From positions 25,655,795 to 25,719,794 of the forward strand of contig NC_092670.1 of assembly GCF_964355755.1 (NCBI RefSeq): a stretch of DNA of 64,000 nt, read 5' to 3'. Source of the stretch: Antedon mediterranea (lineage: Eukaryota > Echinodermata > Crinoidea > Comatulida > Antedonidae). The position numbers and the translations under genes are program-made. Positions within the stretch are counted from its first letter, which is position 1. Every line of letters begins with the position of its first letter. Shown in pieces: positions 24,011 to 35,246 of the stretch. The notes under the pieces were generated by a model. That model was not told the DNA's origin and did no database searches. It was given only the letters and a program-made list of their open reading frames with translations.

Positions 24011-26728
24011 TCACTCTCCGGCCTCTAAAAAAAAATAAATAAACCATTACTCATACATTGACCAAAATTGATATTGACCATGTTTTGATCATGTAAATCT
24101 GAAAGAGATATTGACTGCAAGTGGCAACTGCCGTCAAATAAATAAGCAGGCAATATCTATATAATTTATGGAAACTATAATTTTAATGTAAAGTTTTTGT
24201 TTTGCAGATCAAATGTGGCATCATCAAAATGTATGGCCACCAAAAATGTTACAATAGCTAGTAATTTATTTCTTGTTGCCAGTTGTGGCAGTTTCACTGT
24301 GTAATGGTCAAATATGTGCATTTAACCAATTGAAATGACCTAGATTGCTAGAGAAAGCCAAAGCTTCTAAGTGGACTTTCACACCACTCCTGTTCAGCTA
24401 AAGTTCGATTCAGATTGTGCATCCAGCTATAGCGGCTTTTTGTTGTCAAGACACACCACTACGCGCACTTCAAGTTAAAAATTAGCCTGCTGCATCAGGA
24501 AGACAAAACATGAGGACGAGAATTTATTTTTGAAGCATTTTTGACAGGCCTCTAGTTACTATCTATATTGTGAATGTGTTACCTTTGTAGGCATACTCTA
24601 AAGCACTTGCTATTGTTCTCATATCTGTTTCAATACTTGTTGCCCAATTTTCTACATCTCCTATCTCCTGCAATGATACAAAATACACAATATTAATATT
24701 ACACCTCTGATTGTTCAGTATTAAAAATAAGTAATTGGTATATACTATTTTATTATAATAAATGACACTGTGTAATTAAAAATAATTTTAAAGACTTTTA
24801 TATTCGTAATCTGCATTTAATAAGCTTTAAAATGAGGGGTCCTTTAATAATAGATTAAAGTTTTCAAATTCTGGCAAGAGAAAACATAAGAATCACCTTC
24901 TAGCTCCGGAAATCTTTGTTTTGAGAAATCAACAATATATTTTTAGTATCTTGAAAGTCATGATTTTCAGATGGAATGCCTCAATGCTCACATTAACTAT
25001 GTCTTAATTGCACATACAAATATTTTAAAATTGAAATAATACCAATTTTATGTGTTTTAAATTGTAAATATCTTTTGCAGTTTGAAAATTATTCCAACTT
25101 ACTTGCATGTAGTTTCAATTACTGTATTTAGCTTACCTTTAATGCCTGGTTGAAGTTATCAATAATCTGTAACCACTGAATTGTTTGTCGACTAAATTGT
25201 GATGCGCTGTTTTGTAATTTCTTCGCTTCAGTATCAAGTTTTTTTTCATTTGCATATGCCTCAGAAACACTAAAAAAACAACATAAATATTTATATATAG
25301 TACATAATAATGTAATACAGTATACAAATAATGAATGTTTATTTGTGGAATTGTACAAATAATGGCATGAGGTGAATGATGAAAGGAAAGTGGAAATATA
25401 ACCTTTTAGTTACAGGCTCATATGCAAGGAAAATTAGCTCCAGCTCGATATTTGTGCCAAAATAAATTTTAATTGGCCAACTTTGTTATTCTTGAGTTGC
25501 TGAATTAAAAAAAGACATTCCACACTGAACTTTGTCATCCATGGTATCATTGGAAAGGGAATGTAATACTGATCATTTTATTCAATTACATCCATATCAA
25601 AAAATACATAGTTATTTAACAATAAAAAGTCAGTAAACGTCACATGACCAATATAGGTCAAAAGGTCAACATTTTAATTTCTCAAATATTTTACTGTTTG
25701 GTATCGTAGGATAGCGTTTTTATTCTAAATACAGTTTCACTAATATATATTCGATTTTCCTTTGTTTATTGTCATAATTTTCCAATTATGTAAATAAATT
25801 GTTTTTAAATGTACAATGAAAAAGGTCTCCTTCATTGTCCCTTTGTCAAATTCCAAAAAAATTTTAAAAAAAAGATTTCGAAAAAAGTGGGTCATTTTGA
25901 AGTATCATAATAGTTATTAACTTTCACCAAAAATTGGTCGAAAAAAAATCATTTAATTGAAATACAGACGTTTTTTGGTTCAAAAAATAACTTTGACTTC
26001 CAGTCAAAGTTTTTGATCAAAACATATCTCATAATGCAACGCGCTTATTTGGCTACTCTGTATGCATTAATCATAAAACTTTCTCGTGATCTATGTGAAA
26101 AGACCTTCTCAATCGTGACGAGTTGTAAACAATCCTAATTAGCATCATGCATAATGTATACTCATGGTTTGAAATCTTCGTTTACTTTCGCTTGCGACAA
26201 TTTTCCAGACGAAATGTAATCAAACTAATTTACCTGTTAATTACGTAAACAATAAGATCAAACAACCATTGCTTTGCAGGTAAATTAAAAATTTTGTTTG
26301 AACTTGGAGGTAAAGTCATTGATTTTAGTACTTTTTATTCGAGCAAGTTCATACAACTACTAAAAGCAGAAACGTAACTTTGGAAAGTAATTTAGATTTG
26401 TCTTATCTGCTAGTTAACGTAGTTTTATTTATAACTATATCTAGTGCAGTGGTGTCTGTTGTTTTTTTCAAACATAGTTTCCTAATAGCATGATTGCATG
26501 TTGTAAGCCTATATATACATATATATATATATAAATAAATAAAATAACAGCAGAAAACTTGGTTACTTCATTGTTTTAATCACTACAAATTTGTTTCGTA
26601 CGACCAGCAAATTTGTAGTGATTAAAACAATGAAGTAACCAAGTTTTCTGCTGTTATTTTATTTATTTATTTATGCTCTACCTCGGTATTGAGCACTCTA
26701 TCCTAACGGTCTGATAATTTCAACCTGA

Positions 26729-26766
<38 letters not shown>

Positions 26767-29700
26767 CCAAAGGCAAATTACTGAAAAAAATGACAATGCT
26801 GTGGGTATCAGTGGCTGGATCTCAATGGAGATACAAAAATAAAAAACGAAAAGCTAAATCAAAACGATACAGAAACAGCCAGAAAAGTTAGCAGAGCTTT
26901 CGGGCAACACTAGCCCTTTATCAGTGCAAGTGAAGGAATTTGGATAACGTCATATATATATAAATCCAAAGGCAAATTACTGAAAAAAATGACAATGCTG
27001 TGGGTATCAGTGGCTGGATCTCAATGGAGATACAAAATAAAAGCGAAAAGCTAAATCAAAACGAGAAGTAAAACAGCCAGAAAAGTTAGCAGAGCTTTCG
27101 GGCAACACTAGCCCTTCATCAGTGCAAGTGATCAATAAGTAAATCGATGAAAAAATTGTTGTTTATTTAAATTAATTTATGTACACATTCTATATTATAT
27201 ATATTGCAAATTTGTGTGACCATAAAGGCAGGATAGAAAAGTGAGTGGCCACCTTTTTAATGTTGTTTTTGTTATCCAAAGCGGTCACAAAACAGGCAGT
27301 ACTGTTGGATTTCATGTGGGTTGATAGTTCACACATAAAGGAAATAGAAAATTCACAGCTGGTCTTTTTTTCTTTGTATGCTAGAATTTTTAATTTTTCA
27401 TTAAAAACAAAATGAAAAAAATATCACACGATCCTTTAATACTGTACCAATATTGAACACACTGTTTACACACAATCGTCTAATCAAATGACAGATACTA
27501 CAATGTTATTACTCGTGTGTGTATTGTGTGTGATGTGTAACATGTGTTGTTTCATATCCATTTTAAAATGTATGCAAAGTACATAGTATAATAAAATTCA
27601 GGCCTTACCCTCTATTAAGTCTTTCAGTAAGCACTTCAGAGACAAGCATTGCTGATGCTACTGCTTCTTTACGCCGTATTTCTATAATAGCATTGGACAA
27701 AACATTATTATTAGTAAACATTTACCCGCATGGTTTTTTAAAGTTATTAAGTACTGCACGCGATGAGAAGGTACTGTTATAAAATAAGAGCTCACTCTTC
27801 TCCGATAGGTACTTTTATTATATACTTTAAATTAAAAAAAATATAGTTCCTTTACAACTTGTGGCCAATGGCCAGATTGCATGTAAGTTGTAACCTTTTA
27901 ATACAGACTCTTAAAATATTATTTAAAACAAAAACCACAATTATATAAAAAATTTAAATACATAAAAATATGAAAAAAATACAGTACAACAGATCAGGCA
28001 TTAAGCGGGATGAAATAGGGGGTAGGGGGTTGGGTGTTGGGGGTTGGGCAGTTACTAAAGCAGGCAGTTCTAGATGCTAATTGTGATATTTGGTTCCTAT
28101 AAACAGAGCAATCTCTCATGACTATCAAACTTCGTTAAAAGAAGAAGTCAATTTTTTAGAGAATATTCTTTATGGCCAGGAATCGATGCGATTATTTTTT
28201 TACGGTGCGCAATAAAAAATTTATTTTAATGAAATCACGTTTGTTATCATATCTTCTCAAACTTGTATCATAATTAAATCAAATTTGGTACTCATGAATT
28301 TCAGGTCATATTTCATCATATGGTAATTATATGCGTAACGTGTATAACGCATGCGTATGCGCGTTTAACATTTTCAAAATTTATTTTTGATGAAATTAGA
28401 GTTTGTTTCAGGCAATTTTAAACATTATAAAAATTGCCATGAGTGCAATATTTTTTTACACGCACTGCGCGTAAAGTGTTAATACTGACTCTTTTTGCCC
28501 AATTTCTGTTTTACAACCTTTCTTTAGTAACTTCATCACATTTGATTAACTTTTCAACTTGAAACCATGATATTGTTATATGAGCACGTCAAAAGTGACA
28601 GGCTACGCACACAGTTAACAAAATAGTGAAAATATGCTAAACTTTAAAATTAATATAGTCCCTAGGTCTAGATCGTCAGAATGCGCCTGGGAACCCCTAT
28701 TTTGTATTTTATCTTTTTTAAAGTGTATGTGTATCACATGTATTATGAAAATAAAGACTATAAATAAGAGAAAAAAAGTTGATTAGGCCTACCTACCTAC
28801 GTCATCATAAATAATTGCATATTAAATTAAAAAATAATAATTTCGACAATCAAACAAACTATGACATTTTCTATTAACTAAACTGGGCTTAGCTAGGCCT
28901 ATGGCTATGCCTTGGCACTTATTAGCCTCCTAGGCTACTAATTACTATAGGCTAGAGTAGTAGGCCTAGCGAATTCGATCCAACTCGGCCCTAAACCGTC
29001 TCGGCCAAAGTCAAGTCGGCCCCACGTCAAGTCGGCCCCAAGTCAAGTCGGCCCCAAGTCAACTCGACCCACCTCAACTCGGCCTCAAGTCAACTCGGCC
29101 TCACGTCAACTCGGCCAAAAACTAATCCGTCAACTCGGCCTCTAAAAACTATGGCACGCAAAAAGTGCTAATATAGTAGTTAATATTATAGTGGCAAGAT
29201 AAACATCACACTATCACAGTTCGGTTAGGACTAGGGTCTACATAATAGACGAAATAAAATGGAAAATTCAATATAAATTAATTAAAGGTTAATTCTACTT
29301 AATTAACTTAATTTTAAGGTATTGTTCTTTCAAACAAAGTATCACATGATGACTGACGTTTGTATAAAAACTGTTATTTGGCTACTGTATATTCTCATGA
29401 CTAAAGGGGCATTCACACCTGTTCCGTTTCACGGAACGGAGAACGGCATCGTTTTGTAGAAAATCGAAAAGCGTTAAAACAATAGCAGCGTTTACACCAA
29501 ATCTGTTCCGTGAAAAATGAACGGCCGGTGAAAAACAACGGAACTGACAGATCTCATAACTTGATAGAAACGGAACGGAAACGAAATAGGGTCTACTTTG
29601 ACCAATCATAACCCGTTTCGTAGTTTATTACGTCAAGGGTAATGAAGTTAAAAAAGTGCGGCGGGAATTGGAGAGACATCTGATCGCAAGGGGATGTGAT

Positions 29701-31175
29701 TGTGATTTTAATGTATTAAATTATGGATTCATGGAATTTGTCATGGTGTGTGTTGTTACTATCATCGGGAATCTTGTGTCCGTTTTGTAATATCATCTTT
29801 AATTAAACTGACAAGATGACCGTATTGGTGAAGCGTCATTCTAAAATAATTGAAGAATTCGTCTTCATTGGTCGCCAGTTACGTTTTACCAATGTTTCAA
29901 ATTGACCAAATTTCTTTCTTTCGGAACAGACCTCGTTTACCCATTTTCTTTTCCTTCTTTTGGCTAAAATTATAGCGGAAAGAATAATTTCTTCCTCACT
30001 ATCATCTGATGACTATCCAGAAACGGCTGCCATTTTAACGTTTGCCCGTTGTCACGGAATATGTCACAAAACGGAACAGGTGTGAATGTTTATTGATCAA
30101 TTTTATTGAACAATACAGGGTGCGGTGGGTGTTAAAAAAACAGATGAGAATGCTAAGGCAATAGTATGTTGTTTAGGAATTCCGTTGTTTAGGACTCAAA
30201 CAAGATGTTTTTGAGTTTTTGCTTGACAAAATAAAAATACGCCATTTTTTCATGATGATTTCTTCAGTGTGTTTTAGATTAGTTTTTTTGCTTGACAAAA
30301 TAAAGATCACCAATTTTTCCATGATGATTTCTTCAGTGTGTTTTATAGATTAATTTCCCATACATAAAATGTATTCATTGGATTCTCCATTATAATCAAA
30401 TCACAAAAGTAATAAAAACAATTTGAATAGCGCACAGTTGCAATAGAACTTTACATGACAGAACATTCCAAATTTGTTTCCATAATCTCTTCGGTGTAGT
30501 TTGATTGACATCGTCATTGTACCCCCCCCCCCCCCCCCCAAAAAAAATGTGTGAACAAATTTTGTTACTGTAATATACCATTTTAATGTCACATAGTTAT
30601 TCACTTTGACCGTATTCATATTGCTAATAATTTGAAAGAGAATATACACAAAAAAAAACATTTTTATTTTACTGTATTAATCTAATAATATCTATATAAT
30701 AATAGGCCTTCTAAGAATATTTCAATTCTTTCTGGGAACAAAAAATAGATCTAACATTAACAAACATTTAAACAATTTACATTGAAATTTCGGTTTTATT
30801 TCGTCTATTATGTAGGCATAACCGTACTATATTTCTGCCATTGTAATAAATGAACTACTATATTAGCACTTTTTGCGTTCCATACTTTTTAGAGGCCAAG
30901 TTGACAACAGATTAGTTTTTGGCCGAGTTGGCGTGAGGTCGAGTTGACGTGAGGCCGAGTTGACTTGAGGCCGACTTGAGGCCGACTTGACTTTGGCTGA
31001 GACGGTTTAGGGCCGAGTTGACCTGCTAAGGCCTGGCCCTAGACTAGGCCTAGTAGAGGGCCCGGCCCCCGGCCTCCTACAGAGGCCTAATTATTTGTTT
31101 ACCTTTTTACTTACCTTGTTCATCTTTTCGCATTGCTAGTTTTACTTGGTGTTCTTTTAGCATAACAGACAACAT
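24011..31175 (-). CDS. BLOC1S1: BLOC1S1-like (GCN5L1) subunit of BLOC-1/BORC
   Basis: Five minus-strand exons join to 121 aa: 31175-31115, 27681-27609, 25269-25137, 24667-24583 and 24024-24011 (TGA). Phases agree (1, 2, 0, 1) with GT-AG borders. The protein begins MLSVMLKEHQVKLAMRK and contains EAVASAMLVSEVLTERLN, LDTEAKKLQNSASQFSRQT, WLQIIDNFNQALKEIGDVEN and DMRTIASALEYAYK, the same order as the conserved family (human 125 aa). The last exon adds only E-A-G-E and is the least certain. BLOC1S1 is a small helical subunit shared by BLOC-1 and BORC, acting in lysosome-related organelle biogenesis and lysosome positioning, and is also implicated in mitochondrial protein acetylation. Intron 1 (3.4 kb) holds a 2-kb foldback element and intron 2 a perfect 63-bp palindrome and Penelope-like ends. 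Confidence 0.92.
25830..26245 (+). repeat. Dispersed repeat A, copy 1
   Basis: The segment matches 55200-55600 in inverse orientation: AAATACAGACGTTTTTTGG, AACTTTGACTTCCAGTCAAA, ATAATGCAACGCGCTTATTT and CATGCATAATGTATACTCAT occur in both in the mirrored order. No coding capacity. It lies in BLOC1S1 intron 2. Confidence 0.85.
26531..26670. repeat. Perfect 63-bp inverted repeat with 14-nt loop
   Basis: 26531-26593 and 26608-26670 are exact reverse complements; the loop is TTTCGTACGACCAG (26594-26607). The arms include TTGGTTACTTCATTGTTTTA. It lies in BLOC1S1 intron 2 beside an (AT)n run (26731-26762), so the transcript could fold into a long hairpin. Confidence 0.97.
26761..27140 (-). mobile_element. 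Two tandem Penelope-like element ends
   Basis: Two head-to-tail copies (26761-26958 and 26959-27140) read on the minus strand as the sequence that ends the Penelope-like element at 33245-34330 (TTTCTGGCTGTTTT, TTGAGATCCAGCCACTGATA, CAGTAATTTGCCTTTGGATT). Each contains the hammerhead-like block CTGATRA-AGGGC-loop-GCCC-GAAA. The second copy differs from the first by small changes, as expected for old tandem pseudo-LTRs. Confidence 0.8.
28150..28620 (+). repeat. Dispersed repeat B, copy 1
   Basis: Shares a long ordered series of words with 56560-57000 (same strand) and 40912-41200 (inverse): GGCCAGGAATCGATG, CGGTGCGCAATAAAAAATT, AACGCATGCGTATGCGCG, CAGGCAATTTTAA, ATTGCCATGAGTGC, and AAAGTGACAGGCTACGCAC at the end. 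Rich in alternating GC purine/pyrimidine steps. Noncoding; lies in BLOC1S1 intron 1. Confidence 0.85.
29405..30090 (-). mobile_element. PIF/Harbinger-type relic nested in foldback element 2
   Basis: GGGGCATTCACACCTGTTCC at 29405 is mirrored by GGAACAGGTGTGAATG at about 30073-30088. Read on the minus strand, 30037-29750 gives pieces of a HARBI1-like transposase N-terminus in two frames: SSDDSEEEIILSAIILAKRR, then DEFFNYFRMTLHQYGHLVSL. A stop and a frameshift break it and the catalytic DDE region is absent. It also shares the word ACGGAACGG several times near its left end. Confidence 0.72.
30522..30547 (+). repeat. Poly-C/poly-A tract (C18A8)
   Basis: Eighteen C residues (30522-30539) followed by eight A residues, within the foldback element. 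Similar G runs occur near 42820 and 62661. Confidence 0.9.
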
Positions 31176-31534
31176 AATTGTTATTCTTGGATAGAATAGG
31201 TTAACCTCTAATAAATGCTCAGATAGCTAGGCCTAGGAGTAGTACTACTAGGCTAGTAGGAGGTACGTAGGCCTAGTGTTAGCGCCGCGACCCGCAAATC
31301 TTTGCTATGACGTACATGACACTTGCAGGTCAAGATCGTATATCGACCAATGATATTATATAGCCAAAGGCTAGATGGCAAACTGCAATGTATCGCAGTT
31401 CAAAAAGTGATTCGCCATCTCAGTATACAGTTGAAAATTAATTTTTTTAAATTAATTACAATAAATACAAATAATCATCTAATTTTAATTTAAAAAAAAA
31501 TATATATATAAATATTCTTTCTTTTATTCCTGTC

Positions 31535-31757
31535 CACCCAGGCAGCACTTGCCAGCTCTTATACTATGACGTTATCCAAATTCCTTCACTTGCACTGATG
31601 AAGGGCTATGTGTTGCTCGAAAGCTCAGCTAACTTTTCTGGCTGTTTTACGTTTTGATTTACGGTAGCTTTTCGCTTTTTTGTATCTCCATTGAGATCCA
31701 GCCACTGATACCCACAGCAGTCATTTTTTTCAGTAATTTGCCTTTGGATTTATAAAT
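31535..31757 (+). mobile_element. Solo Penelope-like element end
   Basis: Matches the 3' part of the element at 33245-34330, from ATTCCTGTCCACCCAGGCAG to CAGTAATTTGCCTTTGGATT. CTGATGA (31595-31601) and GAAA (31619-31622) keep the hammerhead-like core, although the stem between them is weakened in this copy. Confidence 0.8.
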
Positions 31758-32221
31758 ATTAAAAGTATAATTTTTTTTTTTCGCGTCCTAAGAGGATATT
31801 CATTATGAAGCTTTTTCATGGCAGTAGCTATAGTAGGCCTATCTAAGGTTGACAGTTTTGCGAATTTGTAAACTCGACTGTATAATTTATAGGTCCCAGC
31901 TGCTGGACCCAAAAAACGTCTGGGAAAAGAGAGTGAGGGCTCACGGTTGAACGATTTTGGATTCTCGCCCTTTGATTGGGTGACACAAATCAACAGACTG
32001 TGGAATAATTTCTCACTTGTACCACCTTGAAGTCACTTGTCTCTAGACTAATGGTTGCATGCCTTTACAGATTATAAGGTCACAAACACAGGCACAGCAC
32101 AGGTATTTAATCTCTACATCAGTCATGATGAAAGAAAATTATCAGAATCCAATTCTTCAATGAACACATGATGTAATTTCGACAGTTTGAAAAAGAAAAT
32201 TGATCGTGCAATTACGATTCA
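31758..32221. other. Intergenic, nothing recognised
   Basis: Contains an 87-codon open frame on the minus strand (31993-31730) without similarity that I recognise and without splice or promoter context; it overlaps the end of the Penelope-like copy, so it is unlikely to be a gene. Confidence 0.35.
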
Positions 32222-32540
32222 GCATATTTTTATTTATTACATATTTCTATGGTAACAAAAACTTATTTTTAATAAACATTTTGATTGAAAATTGTGTATT
32301 TATATTATACAATTAAGTGGGGGAAAATGGGCATGATGTGATTTATAATTTAATAACTATGTTAGATTTTGTGTATTTTTGCGATTAACCAACATATTTT
32401 TTGTTACACGTTTCCATGGTAACAAAATAAATTTAAAAAAAATTGTGTATTTATAGTATACAATTAACTAGTAAAAAAATGGGCACAATGAGATTCATTA
32501 TTAAAGAACTGTCTTTGATTTGTATATATTTTTGCGATAA
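32222..32540. repeat. Two-copy tandem duplication, about 160 bp unit
   Basis: TTTC(T/C)ATGGTAACAAAA, AAAATTGTGTATTTATA, TATACAATTAA and ATGGGCA recur in the same order in the halves 32222-32383 and 32384-32540. Diverged and noncoding. Confidence 0.75.
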
Positions 32541-32682
32541 AGGACATCTTTTTAATAATCATTTAACATATCTGATGAAAAAACTATGAATAATTTTAAA
32601 ATGTCGAGCGGCGTTTTTTGTAAGAAATATTTCTTGTTTACATCAGAAATGACATTAATAGCGTCCCTCCGACACGGAATGA

Positions 32683-32828
32683 AATAAAAAATATTTTACA
32701 AAATAATATTTCATTCCTTGTCGAGAGATCGAGAACTAGTGCTACTAATTACGTCGCTGCTCTAGTAGTCGATGTTGACGTGATGAAATCTCGACAATGA
32801 AATATTATTTTGTAAAATATTTTTGTAT
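32683..32828. repeat. Inverted repeat (AAATATTTTACAAAATAATA arms)
   Basis: AAATATTTTACAAAATAATATTTCATT at about 32688-32714 is mirrored at 32795-32823, and GTCGAGA (32719-32725) is mirrored by TCTCGAC (32788-32794). The spacer is about 60 bp. Likely a small palindromic element. Confidence 0.75.
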
Positions 32829-32992
32829 AATAAAAAAAAAAAAATATTTTTATTTTTTTTATTTTATTCTGTTCTGTCGTTTTAAGCTGTGGCAACATCG
32901 ACTACTAGTACCCACTAATTAATACTCCGCTGCATGCTCGACACAAACACGTCGAAGAAAGAAATCGCCCCAAAGGAATTATACAGCAAATA

Positions 32993-33121
32993 GAGGGCGG
33001 TATTCCAGTAACGAAGAAGTAGTAAGTAGTTTTCACTTGCACAAAGTTCACGAAACGGAAGATAGAGAGTGGGAACTAACAAGATGGCGGCTGCAATCGA
33101 CTACTGGAGTACGCCCTCTAG
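32993..33121. mobile_element. Short inverted-repeat element (129 bp)
   Basis: Starts TAGAGGGCGGTATTCCAGTA and ends TACTGGAGTACGCCCTCTA, near-perfect inverted ends of about 19 bp with TA at both borders, as expected for a Tc1/mariner-type MITE. An ATG with a plausible exon-like frame inside it (33083) was rejected for this reason. Confidence 0.65.
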
Positions 33122-33244
33122 CCTTCAGCTTATTACACCTCTCAGGCCGAAAGCTATAAAATCTGTGAGCATTCTCTAGTCAGAGCCATACTAAATGGCT
33201 TAAAATCTTAAGTCTAAAGTCGTACTAACTCCTAATATATATAT

Positions 33245-34330
33245 ATATATAACACTGACGTACAAACCACGTCAGCCAAAAAAATCGACCAGAGTGCCAT
33301 TGGTCACAACCTACCACCCCAGGTTGCCTCCATTATGGGCTATTATTGAGAAACATATGCCCATTCTACAGTCCACAGAACGTCTCAGGACTGTTTTTCC
33401 GGAACCACCCATTATTGCATTTCGTAGACCTCCCAACCTTTGTGATATATTAGTCAGATCCAAATTTAAGAGTGAAATTAACTCTCATGACAGCCAAAAT
33501 TTGGGCAGTCACCTTTGCGGCAAATCTTGCAAAACTTGTTCATTGGTTGATTCTACTGAAAAATTTGAGAGTAACCAAACTGGCCGCATTTTTCGGATAA
33601 GACAATCAATTAATTGTCTAACCAAAAACGTCATTTATCTCATATACTATATTTGTGGCAAACATTACGTCGGAGAAACAAAAAACACTCTCCGTATGAG
33701 ACACAACATAGAGATCAGCTATCAAAACATTAAAGCTTGATCAACCTGTAGCCGAACATTTTAATTCAGCTGGTCACTCGATTGCAAATTTCAGAGTTAT
33801 TGCAATAGACCACACGATGTCAAAGAGCGACAAAACTCGCAAAGACAAAGAAAACCACTGGGAATTACTACTTAAAACCACAAAACCTTTTGGACTTAAC
33901 ATTAGGAACATACTCCCAGATCGGTAAAATTATTCCATTGACTACCAAAATTTAAGTTTCAATATTAACCACCATTTTAGCTTTTTTATTTCCATTCCAA
34001 AATTGTTTATATCATCTCTACCAAGCTACCTTCTTTGTTTTCTACTCTTATTCAGACTCCACCCTGGCTTCCTTTGTTATATTTCTTTTATATTCCTGTC
34101 CACCCAGGCAGTTCTTGCCAACTCATATGCTATGACTTTATCCAAATTCCCTCACTTGCACTGATGAAGGGCTAATGTTGCACGAAAGCTCTGCTAACTT
34201 TTCTGGCTGTTTACTTTATCGTTTTGATTTAGCTTTTCGCTTTTTATTTTTGTATCTCCATTGAGATCCAGCCACTGATACCCACAGCATTGTCATTTTT
34301 TTCAGTAATTTGCCTTTGGATTTTTATATA
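33245..34330 (+). mobile_element. 5'-truncated Penelope-like element with GIY-YIG endonuclease
   Basis: Begins in the region after the reverse transcriptase and reads through VTTYHPRLPPLWAIIEKH, SHLCGKSCKTCSLV (paired-cysteine motif) and NVIYLIYYICGKHYVGETKN, the GIY-YIG nuclease core in which LIYYI and YVGET replace the canonical GIY and YIG positions. A frameshift near 33710 moves the frame; afterwards PVAEHFNSAGHSIANFRVI and ENHWELLLKTTKPFGLNI complete the domain, stop at about 33925. The 3' UTR (34080-34330) carries CTGATGA at 34161-34167 and GAAA at 34184-34187, a hammerhead-like core. Penelope-like elements pair a reverse transcriptase with this nuclease and are known to carry hammerhead motifs. 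This copy cannot move by itself. Confidence 0.88.
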
Positions 34331-34479
34331 TATATATATATATAAACACATTAGGCAAAGAACATTAATTCTAAACCGCCCCGTGATATACTGAAATTTA
34401 ATAATTAATTTGAAACGATAAAGATGAGGAAATAATAACTTAGATCGAAACAGTACTGTCTGCAGATTGGGTATTACGC

Positions 34480-34950
34480 TCCTCTACTTTCTGCTATATA
34501 CATATAGTATGTTATAAAGAGTGAGTAGGTCGTTGCTGAGAGTTATTGGTAGGGTGGTTCTCGGTCTTCCTCGAAATTTTATATTGGTAGTGTTGCTGAA
34601 ATAATAGCTTATTGCTGTGTTGGCTGGTGTACATGGGTCTTGTCTATAAGTATGTGACCCAGTAGTCTCCATCTAAGTCTTGCGTCGACTATTTCTAATG
34701 AAATCGGTTTTGTTCCTGTCCTTATGTATAAATTTATGTTCGATATCCTGTCTGGGAACCTGATACCTATGATTTTGCGAAGTTGCTTTCTGTGAAATGT
34801 GTCGAGTTTATGTGCTTCTTCTTTTGTGAGTCAGAGTTGTAGAGTAATATACTTTTAACTAATGAGTTGTACAACTTGATACATATTTTTAATTTGATTT
34901 TATCTTTTCGAAGCCACATCGAGTTTAGTTTGGTCACGATAATTACGCGA
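34480..34950 (-). pseudogene. LINE reverse-transcriptase C-terminal relic
   Basis: Minus-strand pieces in shifting frames read KLYNSLVKSILLYNS, RKQLRKIIGIRFPDR, LYIRTGTKPISLEIVDARLR, and then DPCTPANTAISYYFSNT with RGRPRTTLP. This order (LRKI.G..YP, RLRWLGH-like, GRGRPRTTLP) is common at the end of non-LTR retrotransposon ORF2 proteins. Clade uncertain. Confidence 0.6.
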
Positions 34951-35103
34951 AAATTATTCAGTCAATATCATTGTACTCGAGGATATATACGATTTAATGA
35001 CGATCCTCGCAGCGGTACGGTCATGTGATGCAGTTTCAACCACGATCACGTATTTACATAGGCTATATAATATTATTATACAGATATTGCCTGCTTTGAG
35101 GTA

Positions 35104-35238
35104 AAATAAAAGATTTGACATCCCCGAAGGAATGATATTTTGCTTCTGAAAATATATATTTCCCGAAGCGTCAGCTGAGAGAAATATAATTCTCGAGAGC
35201 ATAATATCATTTCGCGAGAGGATGTCAAATCTTATATT
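35104..35238. repeat. Inverted repeat (AAGATTTGACATCC arms)
   Basis: Left arm from 35108 (AAGATTTGACATCC, then GGAATGATATT) is mirrored by AATATCATTTCGCGAGAGG and GGATGTCAAATCTTATATTT ending at about 35238. It directly abuts foldback element 3. Confidence 0.7.
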
Positions 35239-35246
35239 TGGATTAG

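Larger units (their letters stand above)
28981..31020. mobile_element. Foldback element 2 (ends built from 16-bp GTCAAGTCGGCC repeats)
   Basis: The left end starts CAACTCGGCCCTAAACCGTC (28981) and the right end is its inverse (to 31020). Both arms, about 200 bp, carry a run of about 16-bp units of the type GTCAAGTCGGCCCCA and then share the unique stretch CACGCAAAAAGTGCTAATAT (left, about 29154-29175; right, about 30855-30895). The middle holds a Harbinger relic (29405-30090) and an 18-bp poly-C tract. No target duplication was evident. Architecture is that of foldback/TU elements. It lies in BLOC1S1 intron 1, ending 95 bp from exon 1. Confidence 0.85.

Noticed and set aside
28981-29140. Possible CRISPR-like array of short repeats
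   Set aside because: Units are adjacent without unique spacers, are mirrored at the other end of a foldback element, and the genome is animal.
33083-33170. Possible first coding exon (ATGGCGGCTGCAATCGAC...) with a GTGAGC donor-like site
   Set aside because: The ATG lies inside a 129-bp inverted-repeat element with TA borders, and no continuing exon was found.
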